Below, piece after piece: positions 25,127 to 35,990 of a stretch of DNA of 64,000 nucleotides. The position numbers and the translations under genes are program-made. The notes under the pieces are model-generated. The model made no database searches. It worked only from the letters and a program-made list of their open reading frames with translations, and was not told where the DNA came from. Origin of the DNA: G965215225 sp965215225 (GTDB lineage Bacteria; Pseudomonadota; Gammaproteobacteria; CBDBNL01; JAAOII01); assembly GCA_965215225.1 (NCBI GenBank), contig OZ244039.1:248001-312000 (forward strand), written 5' to 3'. The stretch's first letter is position 1; the number at the start of each line of letters is the position of its first letter.

Positions 25127-28100
25127 ATGTATCCCCTACCAAATCTTCTAAAGAGGGGGCTTGTCTTAAAAAGACACTTAAGATTTTTCAAACCTTTTTT
25201 CACCATAGGGCCGAATAGAAAGCCAAATAAGCAGCTAAATAAGAATACAAATAAGAATACAAATAAGGGTCCAAATAAGAAGCTAAATAAAAACAACCTT
25301 AGGTCCCTCAGAACCTATCTTTCATTTCATCCGTTTTATTTATTTCAGCTGACATTTTTGTTTTTATTGGCCGGCTGTGAGGGTGGGGCGAGCAGCATAA
25401 CCGCGAGTGGATCAAGTCGGCCGCTCCCGGTCAATATGACCTCAAACGACTTCAGTCTGTCCAGCCCGCTCAGCATTGGAGAAAGCATATATCATTTACG
25501 CGTTGAGGTTAATGCTGAATTGCTTGATGGGTTACAGGCGGAATGTCGTTTTCATAACCAGACAGTCTTAGCGAGTATAAAAGGCAACATGATCAGCTGT
25601 CCAATGGAATTCCAAGAAGATGGTGTTCATCCTATCAGTTTGGTTGTGACTAGAGATACTGGTGTTCCATATATTATGGAACTGAATGTCACTAGGGATA
25701 CATTGCCACCTGTTATTGACTTGTCTTCTTTGGCTAGTTATGATAGCCAGAGTTATAAGCTTTTGATAACAATAGAAGACGCCACCAATGTTACCGCGAC
25801 CTATAGTCTGGCTGATGAGGCTGCAATATTCATGAGAAAGGATGGTAATGACTATGTCGTTGTTCTGCCCGATTCATTAGGGACAGGTCGTCATACTCTT
25901 GAGGTTCGCGCGGTGGATGCCTTAGGCAATGAGGCAACTGAGAGGGCGTCTTTTGTTTTGTTGCGCGACAGCCCGACCCTTGATATGGCCAGCGCCGCTG
26001 AGACTAATAGTCCTTCCTATAGTTTGGCGGCGACTATAGATTTGGGCAGCTATGAAGGGGAATATAGTGGGGTATGCTTATTGGCTAATCAGCAGGTAGT
26101 CGCTAGCATTAGTTCGGACAGTTTAACTTGCAACCTGTCCTTGGCCGAGTTGGCAGATGGCAGCCATCTTATAGTGGTGTCTTTACAAGTGGCTTATAAG
26201 ATGGGGACCTATGATTATACTTTTAGTCTATTGAAGGATACGACTGGACCAGAGATTGACCTATCGTCTTTGGCGGCGAGTTATGATGGTGTAGGAGAAG
26301 TCATTTCGGTAAGCATTAGTGATGCTCTGTCTGAGGTGGCAGCCGCCCATTATAGTTTTGACGATGGTGCGCCTCAGCCCTTAGTGAAGCAAGGGGAGGT
26401 TTATCCAGTTGTTTTGCCTAGCTCACTGGGGACGGGTCGTCATAGCATTGAGGTTCGGGCGGTGGATGCCTTAGGCAATGAGGTCACTAAGAGCGGCTCT
26501 TTTGTTTTGTTGCGCGACCGCCCGACCCTGGATATCACCAGTGCGAATGCAACCAATAGAGGGACCTATAGTTTAGCGGCGACTATAGATTCGGGCAGCT
26601 ATGAAGGAGAATATAGTGGGGAGTGTCTATTAGCTAGTCAGCGAGTAATGGCTAGTATTAGTTCGGACAGCTTGGCTTGTAATTTGGCTTTGGGCGAATT
26701 GGCAGATGGCAATTATCATATAGTGGTTTCCTTAAGGGCGGCTTATCGGGCGGAGGCCTATAACCATACTTTTGATTTGTTGAAGGATACAACTGAACCA
26801 GAGATTGACCTATCGTCTTTGGCGGCGAGTTATGATGGTGTAGGAGAAGTCATTTCGGTAAGCATTAGTGATGCTCTGTCTGAGGTGGCAGCCGCCCATT
26901 ATAGTTTTGACGATGGCGCGCCTCAGCCCTTAGTGAAGCAAGGGGAGGTTTATCCAGTTGTTTTGCCTAGCTCACTAGGGACGGGTCGTCATAGCATGGA
27001 GGTTTGGGCGATGGATGCCTTAGGCAATGAGGCAACTGAGATCGCCTCTTTTGTTTTGTTGCGCGACAGCCCGACCCTCAATCTCACCAGCGCGAATGTG
27101 ACCAATAGCGATTCTTATAGTTTAGAGGCGACTATAGATGCGGGCAGCTATGAAGGGGAATATAGAGGGGAGTGCTTATTGGATAATCAGCGAGTAGTCG
27201 CTAGCATAGGTGCGAACAAGTTGGGTTGCGGTTTTGTCTTAGCCAGATTGGCGGATGGCGAACACAGGGTGGCTATCAATCTCACGGCAGATTATGATAT
27301 CAGCTATATTTTGCCTTTGCATTTCATTAGGGACACGACTGGGCCGACTATTTCTTTTATTCAGTTTAAATCTTTTTATGAGGGCTCTATTGCCACCATT
27401 GTTATAGCAATAGAGGATGAGTGGTCTGGTGTTTCTCGGGCGACCTACCAGTTGGATGACGGGGCTGTTATTTCATTGACTGAGCAAACGGATAATTCAA
27501 GTCGTTATGAATTTGACTTGCCTCTTTCTATTGCTACAGGGCAGCATAGAGTGGTGGTTGGGGCTGCAGATGGGCTGAGCAATGAGCGAACGGCAGCGCG
27601 TTCCTTTGCGGTTCTGCGTGATGCACCTCAACTCAGTCGAACCAGCCCTGCCATTACTTCCAACAAGACCTATAGATTCACAGCCGACCTAGACCCAGGC
27701 AGCTATACGGGGAATTTCACCGCTAGCTGCCAGCTGGAAGGAGGTCCAGTTTTGGCGGCAGAAGTGGTAGCTGATGGGATATCCTGTTCTTTAGACCTTG
27801 ATAGAGATGGGCTTCATAAGGTGAATGTCCTACTAACCATGGTCAATTTGGCAGGGTCACGCAGCTATACTTTCAACCTGGTGCGTGATACTACTCCTCC
27901 TTCGGTTGATTTGTCTGCTGTTGCCAGAGAATATGATGGCAGTGAATCGGCTCAGCGGCTCACTATCATGGACAGCTACTCTGAGGTGACCACAGCCGAA
28001 TGGCGTATCGGGCAGCTTGCCGCTGGGGTTTTAGCGCGCATTGGGATGAGTGATGAGTGGAGTTGGACCATGCCCATCTCTTTATTGCCGACTGGCGCCT

Positions 28101-31100
28101 ATAGCATTGAGTTTAATCTTAGCGATTCCTTGGGGAACAATCGGTTGTATCTGCATGATTTTCTTGTTCTGAAGGACCGTCCGACTGTTGAGCTAAGAGT
28201 TGCCGACCGAACCAACCTTAATAGCTATAACCTCACGGCACGCTTAGACGCTGGCAGCTATCTGGGTGCTTACAATGGCACATGCGATCTGAATGGTGAT
28301 TTAGGGACTGCCACCATCGCGAACAGCCTTTTATCATGTGAGCTGAATCTAGTTGGTTTAACCGATGGCATCTATCCTCTGGCTATTGTTTTAACGGCTG
28401 GCTATGGTGTTGATTATGAATATAGCTTTGACTTCACAGTTGATAGAACTGCGCCTAGCATCCAGCTGCTAAATTTACAGGAAACTTATGGTGCAGACTA
28501 TGGCGGGCAGGTTGTTGAGCTGTTGATACTAGATAGTTCTAATATAAGCTTTGCGGGCTATCAGCTGGATGATGGGGCAATAGAAGTATTAGCTGAGACA
28601 GATGGTCGCTATAGTTTTACCTTGCCGGCTTCATTGTCAACCGGCCGCCACTGGCTGACTTTGACTGCAACCGATATCTTAGCTAATGAGAATGTCGTTC
28701 GTCGTTCTTTCTTGATTTTGGGTGATGAGCCTCGGCTTAGCCGAACCAGCCAACGCCTTATCAGGACTCACTATTATAATTTCACCGCGACCATACACCC
28801 TGCTAGCTATCCAGGCGACTATACTGGCAGCTGTTCGGTTGGCGACCAGGGGCCGCTGGAGGCAAGGATAGATTCCCATCGACTTAGTTGCGCGCTTGAT
28901 CTCTGGTCTTTTGACAATGGCATTCTGTCCATTGAGGTTAACCTCACCACCGACTATGACAGGAGCTATGATTTTGTTTTGGAGCTAGAGAAGGATGTGG
29001 ATGTGGATAGGGACGATGATGGCTTGATTGAGATTGCCAATGTGATTGAGCTAGATGGGGTTCGTTATCAATTAAATGGTAGCGGCAAACGGACAGTAGA
29101 GGATATGCGTTTGAATAGGGTTGGTTGCCCGATAGGAGGCTGTAATGGTTATGAGATGATAGACAATATCAGTTTGGCTGAGTTCCCTAATTGGCGACCC
29201 ATAGGACAGGGCGCGGGCAATAGATTAGCTAGGTGGATGCTTGATAGTGGTTGTTCAGGCGAGTCATTTAGTGGGATATTTGAAGGCAATGGTAATGGGA
29301 TAAGCGGACTAAGTATAGACCGACCGACAGAGAGTTGCATTGGGCTCTTCGGTTCTATTGATCAAGGTGCCGTTCGTAATCTCAGTTTAGCGGCGACTGC
29401 AATTAAAGGAGCTAATCTTGTGGGTGGCTTAGCAGGTGCTATGAGTTCGGCTGCCATTGCCCATGTTTCGATTGTTGTTCATCATAATATCAATGGTTCG
29501 AATGATATAGGAGGCTTGGTGGGAAAAGCAGAAGAGACCAAGCTGGTCTCTTCTTATGCGGCCACTGATACTATTAACGGCAGAAGCCATATTGGCGGTC
29601 TAGTGGGTTGGTTGGAGAGGAGCAGCATTTATTATTCTTATACTCTGTCTAATAGGGTGAGGGGCAAGGTGATAGAAGGGGCAGGTGGTGATGACGTGGG
29701 AGGACTAGTGGGGAAGAGTAGTTATTCTACTCTCGTTGCTTCCTATGCTAAGGGCCGTGATATTCAAGGAGCTTATCGGGTAGGCGGGTTGGTGGGCGGT
29801 GCTGGAAGGAGTAGATTGATTCATTCTACCGCTGCGATTGGCGAGCTAAGAGGGGGAACTCAGGTTGGTGGTCTAATTGGGAGGGTGACTGAAGATACTT
29901 ATCTGAGCAGCTCCTATGTGGTCACCAAGAGGATTTCAGCGGCTGGCAAATTTTCTGGTCCCTTAATAGGAGGTAGAGACATGACTGGTATTCATCGGGT
30001 GGCATATTCCTATTGGGATAGGACAGCTGTCAATATTAGTAGAGACGAGAGTCTATTGGATTTTCTAGGGGTAAGTGCTTTTTCAGTTGGGTTTGTGGAT
30101 GTCAATTCTCATCCCGCTCAGAGCTATTATGATGAGACGGCTCAGCTCAGCCAGGCATTAAAAGCTCCTTTAGACTATACCGGCATCTATAGTCGTTGGG
30201 ACAAAGCGATAAATGTTGATATAGATTTTAATAGTAGAAATTGGCTTACTCCAAATTGGGCTGATGACTTGACTAGAGGGATTGATTCCATCGCAAGATG
30301 GTGTGATAGGAATGGGGATGGTTCGATAGATGAAAGCGAGCGGCAGTTGGACAATCGGATTTGGGATTTTGGTGGCAAGCAAGACTATCCTAGGTTGCGT
30401 TGCCCACCTCAGCCGCCAGCATGGGTGCAGCAAAGGTTTCCCCTTCTATTTGAAGATACTGATGGTGATTCCATAGTTGATTACCTAGACCACTTTGCTG
30501 GGATTCAATGTTCAGAACTGGCAGATTGCGATGGGGATGGTACTAATGATGCATTGGATTTGTTTCCAGTGAATGCAAACGAATGGGCTGATGATGACAA
30601 TGATGGTGTGGGTAATAATGCCGACATAGATGACGACGGCGATGGTTTGATTGAGATTGCCACGGCGGCCGAGCTGGATGAGGTGCGTTATCAACTGGAT
30701 GGGACTGGCAGGCGGCGGTCTGCTCTAGCTCCTTTAGACCAGACAGGCTGTGGCGATGGAGCAACTACTAAGATCTGCATTGGCTATGAATTGGTAACGG
30801 ATATTAGTTTGACTAGCTATGATGAAGGATTTGGCTGGCAGCCGCTGGGGCATGATACGGAACCAGGAAGAGGCGGTTGTCAAGGGGAAGGGCTTGGCAC
30901 CTTGTTTGAAGGCAATGGCAATAGGATAAGCGGACTTGTCATTGACCGCCCGCGTGAAGATTGTGCTGGTTTATTTGGTAAGATCGGGGCCTTGGCGGTC
31001 ATTCGTAATCTCCATTTGGAAGTGGATAGAGTCATAGGAAGCACCTATGTAGGTGGCATGGTAGCCTATGGTTATAGTGCCAAGATCTTCTCTTCTTCGG

Positions 31101-34100
31101 TTGTTTTTGATACTATTAAGGGAGATTCGGTTGTAGGAGGATTGATGGGATATGCTAATGCTATGAATTTGGCAGGACTTACTACTACAGGCAGCAATCT
31201 TAATGCTAGTTCTTCTAATGTTGGTGGTCTGGTAGGGGTCGATGCGAATTCGGACATTCACTATTCTTCTGCTCGGGTAGATAGCATAGGGGGAACAACA
31301 AATGCTGGTGGTCTGGTAGGAGCAGGCGAGTTCACAACTATCATTTCTTCTTTTAGTTTTGTGCGCTTAATCGATGCAGATACAAGAATTGGCGGCTTAA
31401 TGGGTAGTATTGAGGATGGCACAGTGATCGCTTCCTATGCTATCTTGGATTCTTTGCTGGCGGGCGGATTGAGCTCAAGTGAAGCTGGCGGCCTGATAGG
31501 ACAGGCAGTTCGCTCTAGTGTCGTCTATTCTTATGCTGTAGCTGCTAGTATATCTGGAGTAGGAGTTCATGTCAGTGGGCTAATAGGAAATGGGTATGGC
31601 CGAACTAGCTTCATATTATATTCTTATGCGGTTTCTGGTTCGTTAAGACAATCGGGCACAGAGTCTCCTACCAATGGTTTGGTGAAGGAAGGCTCTGCCA
31701 CCATAGTGAGTTCTTATTGGGACAGCACTGTGAGTGGCATAACTGGGGGTGAGGCGCGAACTACTAGCCAGTTGCAATCGCCCACTGATTATAGTGGCAT
31801 CTATCAGTCTTGGGATGCCACTACTAATGATGGTATCTCGCCCTGGTGTGACCTTAATTTCAATGGTGAGCTGGATCCTGATGAGAGGCGGCAAGACAAT
31901 CTTATTTGGGATTTTGGCAGCTCGACTCAATATCCGACTATTAGATGCACGCCGGCTGCCACTAGCTTACAGCGTTCGGGCTGGCAGCTCAGCGGTGGCA
32001 AGCCAGTTATTAATGACAATGTTTTCAGTTTGGATACAGATGGGGATGGAGTGGCGGATGGTCGGGATATTTTCCCAGCCGACCCGACTGAGAGCTCGGA
32101 TGAGGATGGAGACAAAATAGGGGATAACAAGGATAACTGCCCGTTGATTGTGAATTTTGAGCAAGAGGATATGGATGGAGATGGCTATGGTGATGCTTGT
32201 GATCCAGATAAAGATGGCGATGGTTATACCGATCTTGGCGACAGCTGTCCGCTCGACTCTAATCCATCTCAACGAGATATTGATAGGGATAGCTATGGCG
32301 ATGCTTGTGAGCTGGATATTGATGGCGATGGTTTAATCGAGATTGCCACAGCTGCTGAACTAGATGCGGTTCGTTATCAGCTTGATGGCGCCGGGCGGCG
32401 ATATGGAGAGGGAAACCCATTGGATACTGAAGGTTGTGGTGACGGCGTGCAACTTAAGAGCTGTAGTGGTTATGAGTTGGTAAGCAGTATTAATTTAGCG
32501 GATTATAGTAGCGGGGATAAAGGATGGCAACCGATTGGGAGAGATACAAATGGGACTGAGGTGGACTGTCAAGGAGATGGCTTTAGTTCAGTGTTTGATG
32601 GTAATGGTTGGACGATTAGTGGTTTAAACATCAGTCGTTCAGATGAGGATTGTGTTGGCTTGTTTGGTCATATCAAAGATGGGGAGCTGCGTAATCTTGA
32701 GGTGGAAGCCACTCATATCACCGGCAAGAGCAGGGTAGGTATTTTGGCCGGATTTGCTGCTCGTGCGACAATTCGGACTATTAATGTTTTCTCATCCACA
32801 GTGACCGGCAAAGAAGACTATGTGGGCGGTTTGCTGGGGCGTCTTTCCATTGGCAAGATTGTTGCCACTTCTGCTGTGGTCAATGGTGAGATAGTTGGGA
32901 AGAACCAGGTTGGTGGCTTGATAGGGCGTAATTATCTATCCACTATAAGCCATTCTTCTGCTCTTAGCAATGATATTCGTGGCGAGACTGAGGTGGGCGG
33001 TCTGATTGGCTATAGCTGGGATATGAGAATCAGTAGCTCCATGGCCTTTTTCAATGAACTATACGGCCAAGACCGCCTAGGTGGTTTAATAGGCAGATGC
33101 GATCATTTTGATAAATCGGCACAGACCATAGTTGCTTCGCTGGCTCATTTTTCCTTAATCAGCGGAAGTCGTGATATAGGTGGTTTGATAGGATCATGTA
33201 ATCAAGCACAAGTTGTCTCTTCGATGGCTTCGGGCGTTGACATCTTCGGTGTTGATAGCATTGGCGGTTTGATTGGGGAATCTAGCAACATCAACTTGGC
33301 TTCTTCCTATGCGGTTATTTCCGATATCGACGGTGACTCTAATACTAGCGGGTTGGTTGAGTTCGACAGCTCAATTAGGATTGATGATTCCTATTGGGCG
33401 TTGCTTACTACGAAGCTGCCCTTAGATGCTCTTGCCAAAAGCGCCTTCACTTTACAATTTCCTACCGAGTTTAGCGGTATCTATGCCAGTTGGGATGACG
33501 GAGTCGACCTAGACCGTGATGGCAGGGTGGAGAACGCCACTCGCTGGTGTGATACTAATCATGACGGTATCATAGACCCAGATGAGAAAAGGACAGACAA
33601 TCTTATCTGGGATTTGGGTCAGCCGAATGAATATCCAGCATTGAGCTGCTTGCCTGAGATATCCTCGCGACAAAAAGAAGTCTTACCGGAATTGTTTGGC
33701 GATATTGATGGTGATGGCATTGCCAATGCTTTTGATATAGGAGTATTTGATAGACGCCTTTGTTGGGAGCACGCCGATTGCGATCGCGATGGAGTAAATG
33801 ATAAGGAAGACGCTTTTCCAACTAACGCCAATGAGCAGTTTGATGCGGATTACGATGCTGTTGGCGATAATGCGGATAATTGCGCGGTTGTTTTCAACCC
33901 GGATCAGCTGGATACTGATGGGGATGGTTATGGCGATGTCTGTGATGCGGATCCTGATGGGGATAACTTTTTTGGTGATGGGGATAACTGTCCTCTTATA
34001 TATAATCCAATCCAACAAGATGGCGATTTGGACACCTATGGCGATCTTTGTGATATTGATAGAGATGGCGATGGTTTAATCGAGATTTTTACCGCTGCCG

Positions 34101-35461
34101 AACTGGACGCGGTTCGCTATGAGCTGCGTGGTCGCGGCCGCCGTCTTAGCCAAGATGGCTCATTAGACTCGGTTGGTTGTGGCGATGGGGTCGAGGTCTT
34201 ACATTGCGACGGCTATGAGCTGGCTGCCGATATTGACCTGGCTGCTTATGCCGATAAGGGTGGAGGCAAGGGCTGGCAACCAATCGGACATGATGACAAT
34301 AGGACGGCATATGGCTGTCAGGGAGAGGGGTTCAATGATATTTTTGAAGGCAATGACTTTACTATTCGTAATTTGCATATAGTAAGATCTGCGGAGGACT
34401 GTGTTGGTTTGTTTGGACAGGTTAGCGGTGAGCTTCGTAATCTGACTCTAGCAAATGCGGATGTAGAGGGCAATAGGAGAGTGGGGCTCCTGGCAGGTGA
34501 GGCAGATATGGCTAGTATTACCACCATCACAATTGATTCTTCAAGAGTCCATGGGGAAAATAACTATGTGGGTGGATTGGTAGGCGATCTTTCAGCTGCC
34601 ACAGTAGAGGCGGTCTTTCTCTCTGCTAATGTGAGTGGGAACAATCGTGTGGGCGGGGTGATAGGCCATAGTGATGATTCTAGTCTGAGCCATATTAGTT
34701 TTACTGGTGATGAAGTTGATGGCCGGTATTGGTTTATAGGTGGTCTGATGGGGCATGGTGAAGACACGACTATTATGGATTCTATTGTCCTCGGCGCGCA
34801 AATAGACGGGGAAAATGACGTTGGTGGCCTAGTTGGCACATTAAAGCGAGGCGGGATACTTGGCTCGGCTGCTCTTACTAGCCAAATAAATGGAGGCGGC
34901 CATGATGTGGGAGGTTTGATAGGAGACGCACAGGATGTGATTGTTGTCATGACGACTGTTTTCTCTGGCGGGATACTTGGTAGAGACCACCTAGGTGGTT
35001 TGCTTGGTAGAGGCGAGCGAGTGATGCTGTTTTCTTCTTTAACGGTATTCCATCAGATTACTAAAACAGGAAGCTATGTTGGAGGATTAATAGGATATGT
35101 CAGTGAAGGTGTTACCAGAGACTATTCTTATTGGGATAGCATCGGCGGTTTGTTAATCGATAGGGAGGGGAGAACTACTCAGCAGCTACAATCTCCCACT
35201 AACTATCTTGCCAGTCAATATATTAATTGGGATAACGCCATCGACTTTGACAATGCCGATGGAGATAATCAGCCCTATACTGGGGAAGATGATAACACCC
35301 GTTGGTGTGATACCAATTATGACGGTGAAATAGATAGCAACGAAAGGAGGAACACTAATTACATTTGGGATTTCGGCACTTCAACTGATTATCCTGCTCT
35401 TCGCTGCACTCCTATCACCCCCCGACAACAAAGAGAGTTCATTAGATCACTAGGCGATTAG
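25127..35461 (+). CDS. Giant GLUG/Ig-like repeat lipoprotein A
   Basis: 3444 residues. A basic n-region of ~60 residues with Asn/Lys/Thr repeats precedes the hydrophobic stretch YLFQLTFLFLLAGC (Cys84, lipobox). From about 100 to 1285 are seven Ig-like pairs: a half with two Cys and SGSYEGEY, then a half of the type DTTGPEIDLSSL...GTGRHSIEVRAVDALGNEAT. Four modules follow, starting near 1290, 1833, 2396 and 2975. Each starts D.DGDGLIEI.TA.ELD.VRY and carries GLUG repeats (VGGLVG, GGLIG). Each ends with WCD.N.DG.I...ER and IWD.G....YP.L.C.P. Asp-rich calcium-binding-like repeats precede modules 2-4. Domain types are known from surface adhesins and matrix proteins. Function here is inferred. No secretion genes are adjacent. 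Confidence 0.9.
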   Translation: MYPLPNLLKRGLVLKRHLRFFKPFFTIGPNRKPNKQLNKNTNKNTNKGPNKKLNKNNLRSLRTYLSFHPFYLFQLTFLFLLAGCEGGASSITASGSSRPLPVNMTSNDFSLSSPLSIGESIYHLRVEVNAELLDGLQAECRFHNQTVLASIKGNMISCPMEFQEDGVHPISLVVTRDTGVPYIMELNVTRDTLPPVIDLSSLASYDSQSYKLLITIEDATNVTATYSLADEAAIFMRKDGNDYVVVLPDSLGTGRHTLEVRAVDALGNEATERASFVLLRDSPTLDMASAAETNSPSYSLAATIDLGSYEGEYSGVCLLANQQVVASISSDSLTCNLSLAELADGSHLIVVSLQVAYKMGTYDYTFSLLKDTTGPEIDLSSLAASYDGVGEVISVSISDALSEVAAAHYSFDDGAPQPLVKQGEVYPVVLPSSLGTGRHSIEVRAVDALGNEVTKSGSFVLLRDRPTLDITSANATNRGTYSLAATIDSGSYEGEYSGECLLASQRVMASISSDSLACNLALGELADGNYHIVVSLRAAYRAEAYNHTFDLLKDTTEPEIDLSSLAASYDGVGEVISVSISDALSEVAAAHYSFDDGAPQPLVKQGEVYPVVLPSSLGTGRHSMEVWAMDALGNEATEIASFVLLRDSPTLNLTSANVTNSDSYSLEATIDAGSYEGEYRGECLLDNQRVVASIGANKLGCGFVLARLADGEHRVAINLTADYDISYILPLHFIRDTTGPTISFIQFKSFYEGSIATIVIAIEDEWSGVSRATYQLDDGAVISLTEQTDNSSRYEFDLPLSIATGQHRVVVGAADGLSNERTAARSFAVLRDAPQLSRTSPAITSNKTYRFTADLDPGSYTGNFTASCQLEGGPVLAAEVVADGISCSLDLDRDGLHKVNVLLTMVNLAGSRSYTFNLVRDTTPPSVDLSAVAREYDGSESAQRLTIMDSYSEVTTAEWRIGQLAAGVLARIGMSDEWSWTMPISLLPTGAYSIEFNLSDSLGNNRLYLHDFLVLKDRPTVELRVADRTNLNSYNLTARLDAGSYLGAYNGTCDLNGDLGTATIANSLLSCELNLVGLTDGIYPLAIVLTAGYGVDYEYSFDFTVDRTAPSIQLLNLQETYGADYGGQVVELLILDSSNISFAGYQLDDGAIEVLAETDGRYSFTLPASLSTGRHWLTLTATDILANENVVRRSFLILGDEPRLSRTSQRLIRTHYYNFTATIHPASYPGDYTGSCSVGDQGPLEARIDSHRLSCALDLWSFDNGILSIEVNLTTDYDRSYDFVLELEKDVDVDRDDDGLIEIANVIELDGVRYQLNGSGKRTVEDMRLNRVGCPIGGCNGYEMIDNISLAEFPNWRPIGQGAGNRLARWMLDSGCSGESFSGIFEGNGNGISGLSIDRPTESCIGLFGSIDQGAVRNLSLAATAIKGANLVGGLAGAMSSAAIAHVSIVVHHNINGSNDIGGLVGKAEETKLVSSYAATDTINGRSHIGGLVGWLERSSIYYSYTLSNRVRGKVIEGAGGDDVGGLVGKSSYSTLVASYAKGRDIQGAYRVGGLVGGAGRSRLIHSTAAIGELRGGTQVGGLIGRVTEDTYLSSSYVVTKRISAAGKFSGPLIGGRDMTGIHRVAYSYWDRTAVNISRDESLLDFLGVSAFSVGFVDVNSHPAQSYYDETAQLSQALKAPLDYTGIYSRWDKAINVDIDFNSRNWLTPNWADDLTRGIDSIARWCDRNGDGSIDESERQLDNRIWDFGGKQDYPRLRCPPQPPAWVQQRFPLLFEDTDGDSIVDYLDHFAGIQCSELADCDGDGTNDALDLFPVNANEWADDDNDGVGNNADIDDDGDGLIEIATAAELDEVRYQLDGTGRRRSALAPLDQTGCGDGATTKICIGYELVTDISLTSYDEGFGWQPLGHDTEPGRGGCQGEGLGTLFEGNGNRISGLVIDRPREDCAGLFGKIGALAVIRNLHLEVDRVIGSTYVGGMVAYGYSAKIFSSSVVFDTIKGDSVVGGLMGYANAMNLAGLTTTGSNLNASSSNVGGLVGVDANSDIHYSSARVDSIGGTTNAGGLVGAGEFTTIISSFSFVRLIDADTRIGGLMGSIEDGTVIASYAILDSLLAGGLSSSEAGGLIGQAVRSSVVYSYAVAASISGVGVHVSGLIGNGYGRTSFILYSYAVSGSLRQSGTESPTNGLVKEGSATIVSSYWDSTVSGITGGEARTTSQLQSPTDYSGIYQSWDATTNDGISPWCDLNFNGELDPDERRQDNLIWDFGSSTQYPTIRCTPAATSLQRSGWQLSGGKPVINDNVFSLDTDGDGVADGRDIFPADPTESSDEDGDKIGDNKDNCPLIVNFEQEDMDGDGYGDACDPDKDGDGYTDLGDSCPLDSNPSQRDIDRDSYGDACELDIDGDGLIEIATAAELDAVRYQLDGAGRRYGEGNPLDTEGCGDGVQLKSCSGYELVSSINLADYSSGDKGWQPIGRDTNGTEVDCQGDGFSSVFDGNGWTISGLNISRSDEDCVGLFGHIKDGELRNLEVEATHITGKSRVGILAGFAARATIRTINVFSSTVTGKEDYVGGLLGRLSIGKIVATSAVVNGEIVGKNQVGGLIGRNYLSTISHSSALSNDIRGETEVGGLIGYSWDMRISSSMAFFNELYGQDRLGGLIGRCDHFDKSAQTIVASLAHFSLISGSRDIGGLIGSCNQAQVVSSMASGVDIFGVDSIGGLIGESSNINLASSYAVISDIDGDSNTSGLVEFDSSIRIDDSYWALLTTKLPLDALAKSAFTLQFPTEFSGIYASWDDGVDLDRDGRVENATRWCDTNHDGIIDPDEKRTDNLIWDLGQPNEYPALSCLPEISSRQKEVLPELFGDIDGDGIANAFDIGVFDRRLCWEHADCDRDGVNDKEDAFPTNANEQFDADYDAVGDNADNCAVVFNPDQLDTDGDGYGDVCDADPDGDNFFGDGDNCPLIYNPIQQDGDLDTYGDLCDIDRDGDGLIEIFTAAELDAVRYELRGRGRRLSQDGSLDSVGCGDGVEVLHCDGYELAADIDLAAYADKGGGKGWQPIGHDDNRTAYGCQGEGFNDIFEGNDFTIRNLHIVRSAEDCVGLFGQVSGELRNLTLANADVEGNRRVGLLAGEADMASITTITIDSSRVHGENNYVGGLVGDLSAATVEAVFLSANVSGNNRVGGVIGHSDDSSLSHISFTGDEVDGRYWFIGGLMGHGEDTTIMDSIVLGAQIDGENDVGGLVGTLKRGGILGSAALTSQINGGGHDVGGLIGDAQDVIVVMTTVFSGGILGRDHLGGLLGRGERVMLFSSLTVFHQITKTGSYVGGLIGYVSEGVTRDYSYWDSIGGLLIDREGRTTQQLQSPTNYLASQYINWDNAIDFDNADGDNQPYTGEDDNTRWCDTNYDGEIDSNERRNTNYIWDFGTSTDYPALRCTPITPRQQREFIRSLGD

Positions 35462-35700
35462 AGGCCACTAGATATTCGCTGCCCTGCCTTATCCAGCTCT
35501 TCGCTGCCCTGCCTTATCATCTCCCCCCTGAACAACAAAGAGAGTTTATTAGATCACTAGGTGATTAGAGGCAACTAGATATTCGCTGCCTTTCCTTATC
35601 CAGCTCTTCGCTGCCCTTCCCTATCATCTCCTCACCTCAACAACAAAGAGCAACAGGGATTCCATTTGGGATTTCGGCACTTAAATGACAACAAAAACCA
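35462..35700 (+). repeat. Partial copies of the giant A 3' end
   Basis: Two decayed copies. One ends GATCACTAGGTGATTAG at 35568, 107 bases after the true stop. The second ends without a stop near GGGATTTCGGCACTT (35690). Blocks CTCTTCGCTGCCCTGCC and CAACAAAGAGAGTT repeat. Confidence 0.75.
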
Positions 35701-35705
35701 CAGCT

Positions 35706-35846
35706 ATTTTTTTCTAAAAAAAGAGCATTTTTTTCTAAAAAAGAGCATTTTTTTCTAAAAAAGAGCATTTTTTTCTAAAAAAGAGTATTTTTTTCTAAAA
35801 AAGAGTATTTTTTTCTAAAAAAAGAGCATTTTTTTCTAAAAAAGGG
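35706..35846. repeat. 20-bp tandem array of T/A blocks
   Basis: Seven copies of TTTTTTTCTAAAAAAGAGCA-like units, each with a near-palindromic T7-C-T-A6 core. The last runs into GGGTATAATGCCC (35847-35859), the same core as the methyltransferase promoters. Confidence 0.92.
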
Positions 35847-35965
35847 TATAATGCCCTTCACACGAGACCACTTTGTTGGTTATCTTGGCTGAGATTATAT
35901 AGTCTGGTTAGGATGCACTTATAATGAGAATTCATGTGTTTTTATGAGCTGTGGATTTATTGTGT

Positions 35966-35971
35966 TATAAT
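35966..35971 (+). promoter_or_regulatory. Putative -10 box of giant lipoprotein B
   Basis: TATAAT 20 bases before ATG 35991, the same spacing as for giant A. The -35 region is weak. Confidence 0.5.
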
Positions 35972-35990
35972 GTGATAAGTGGTGATACAA

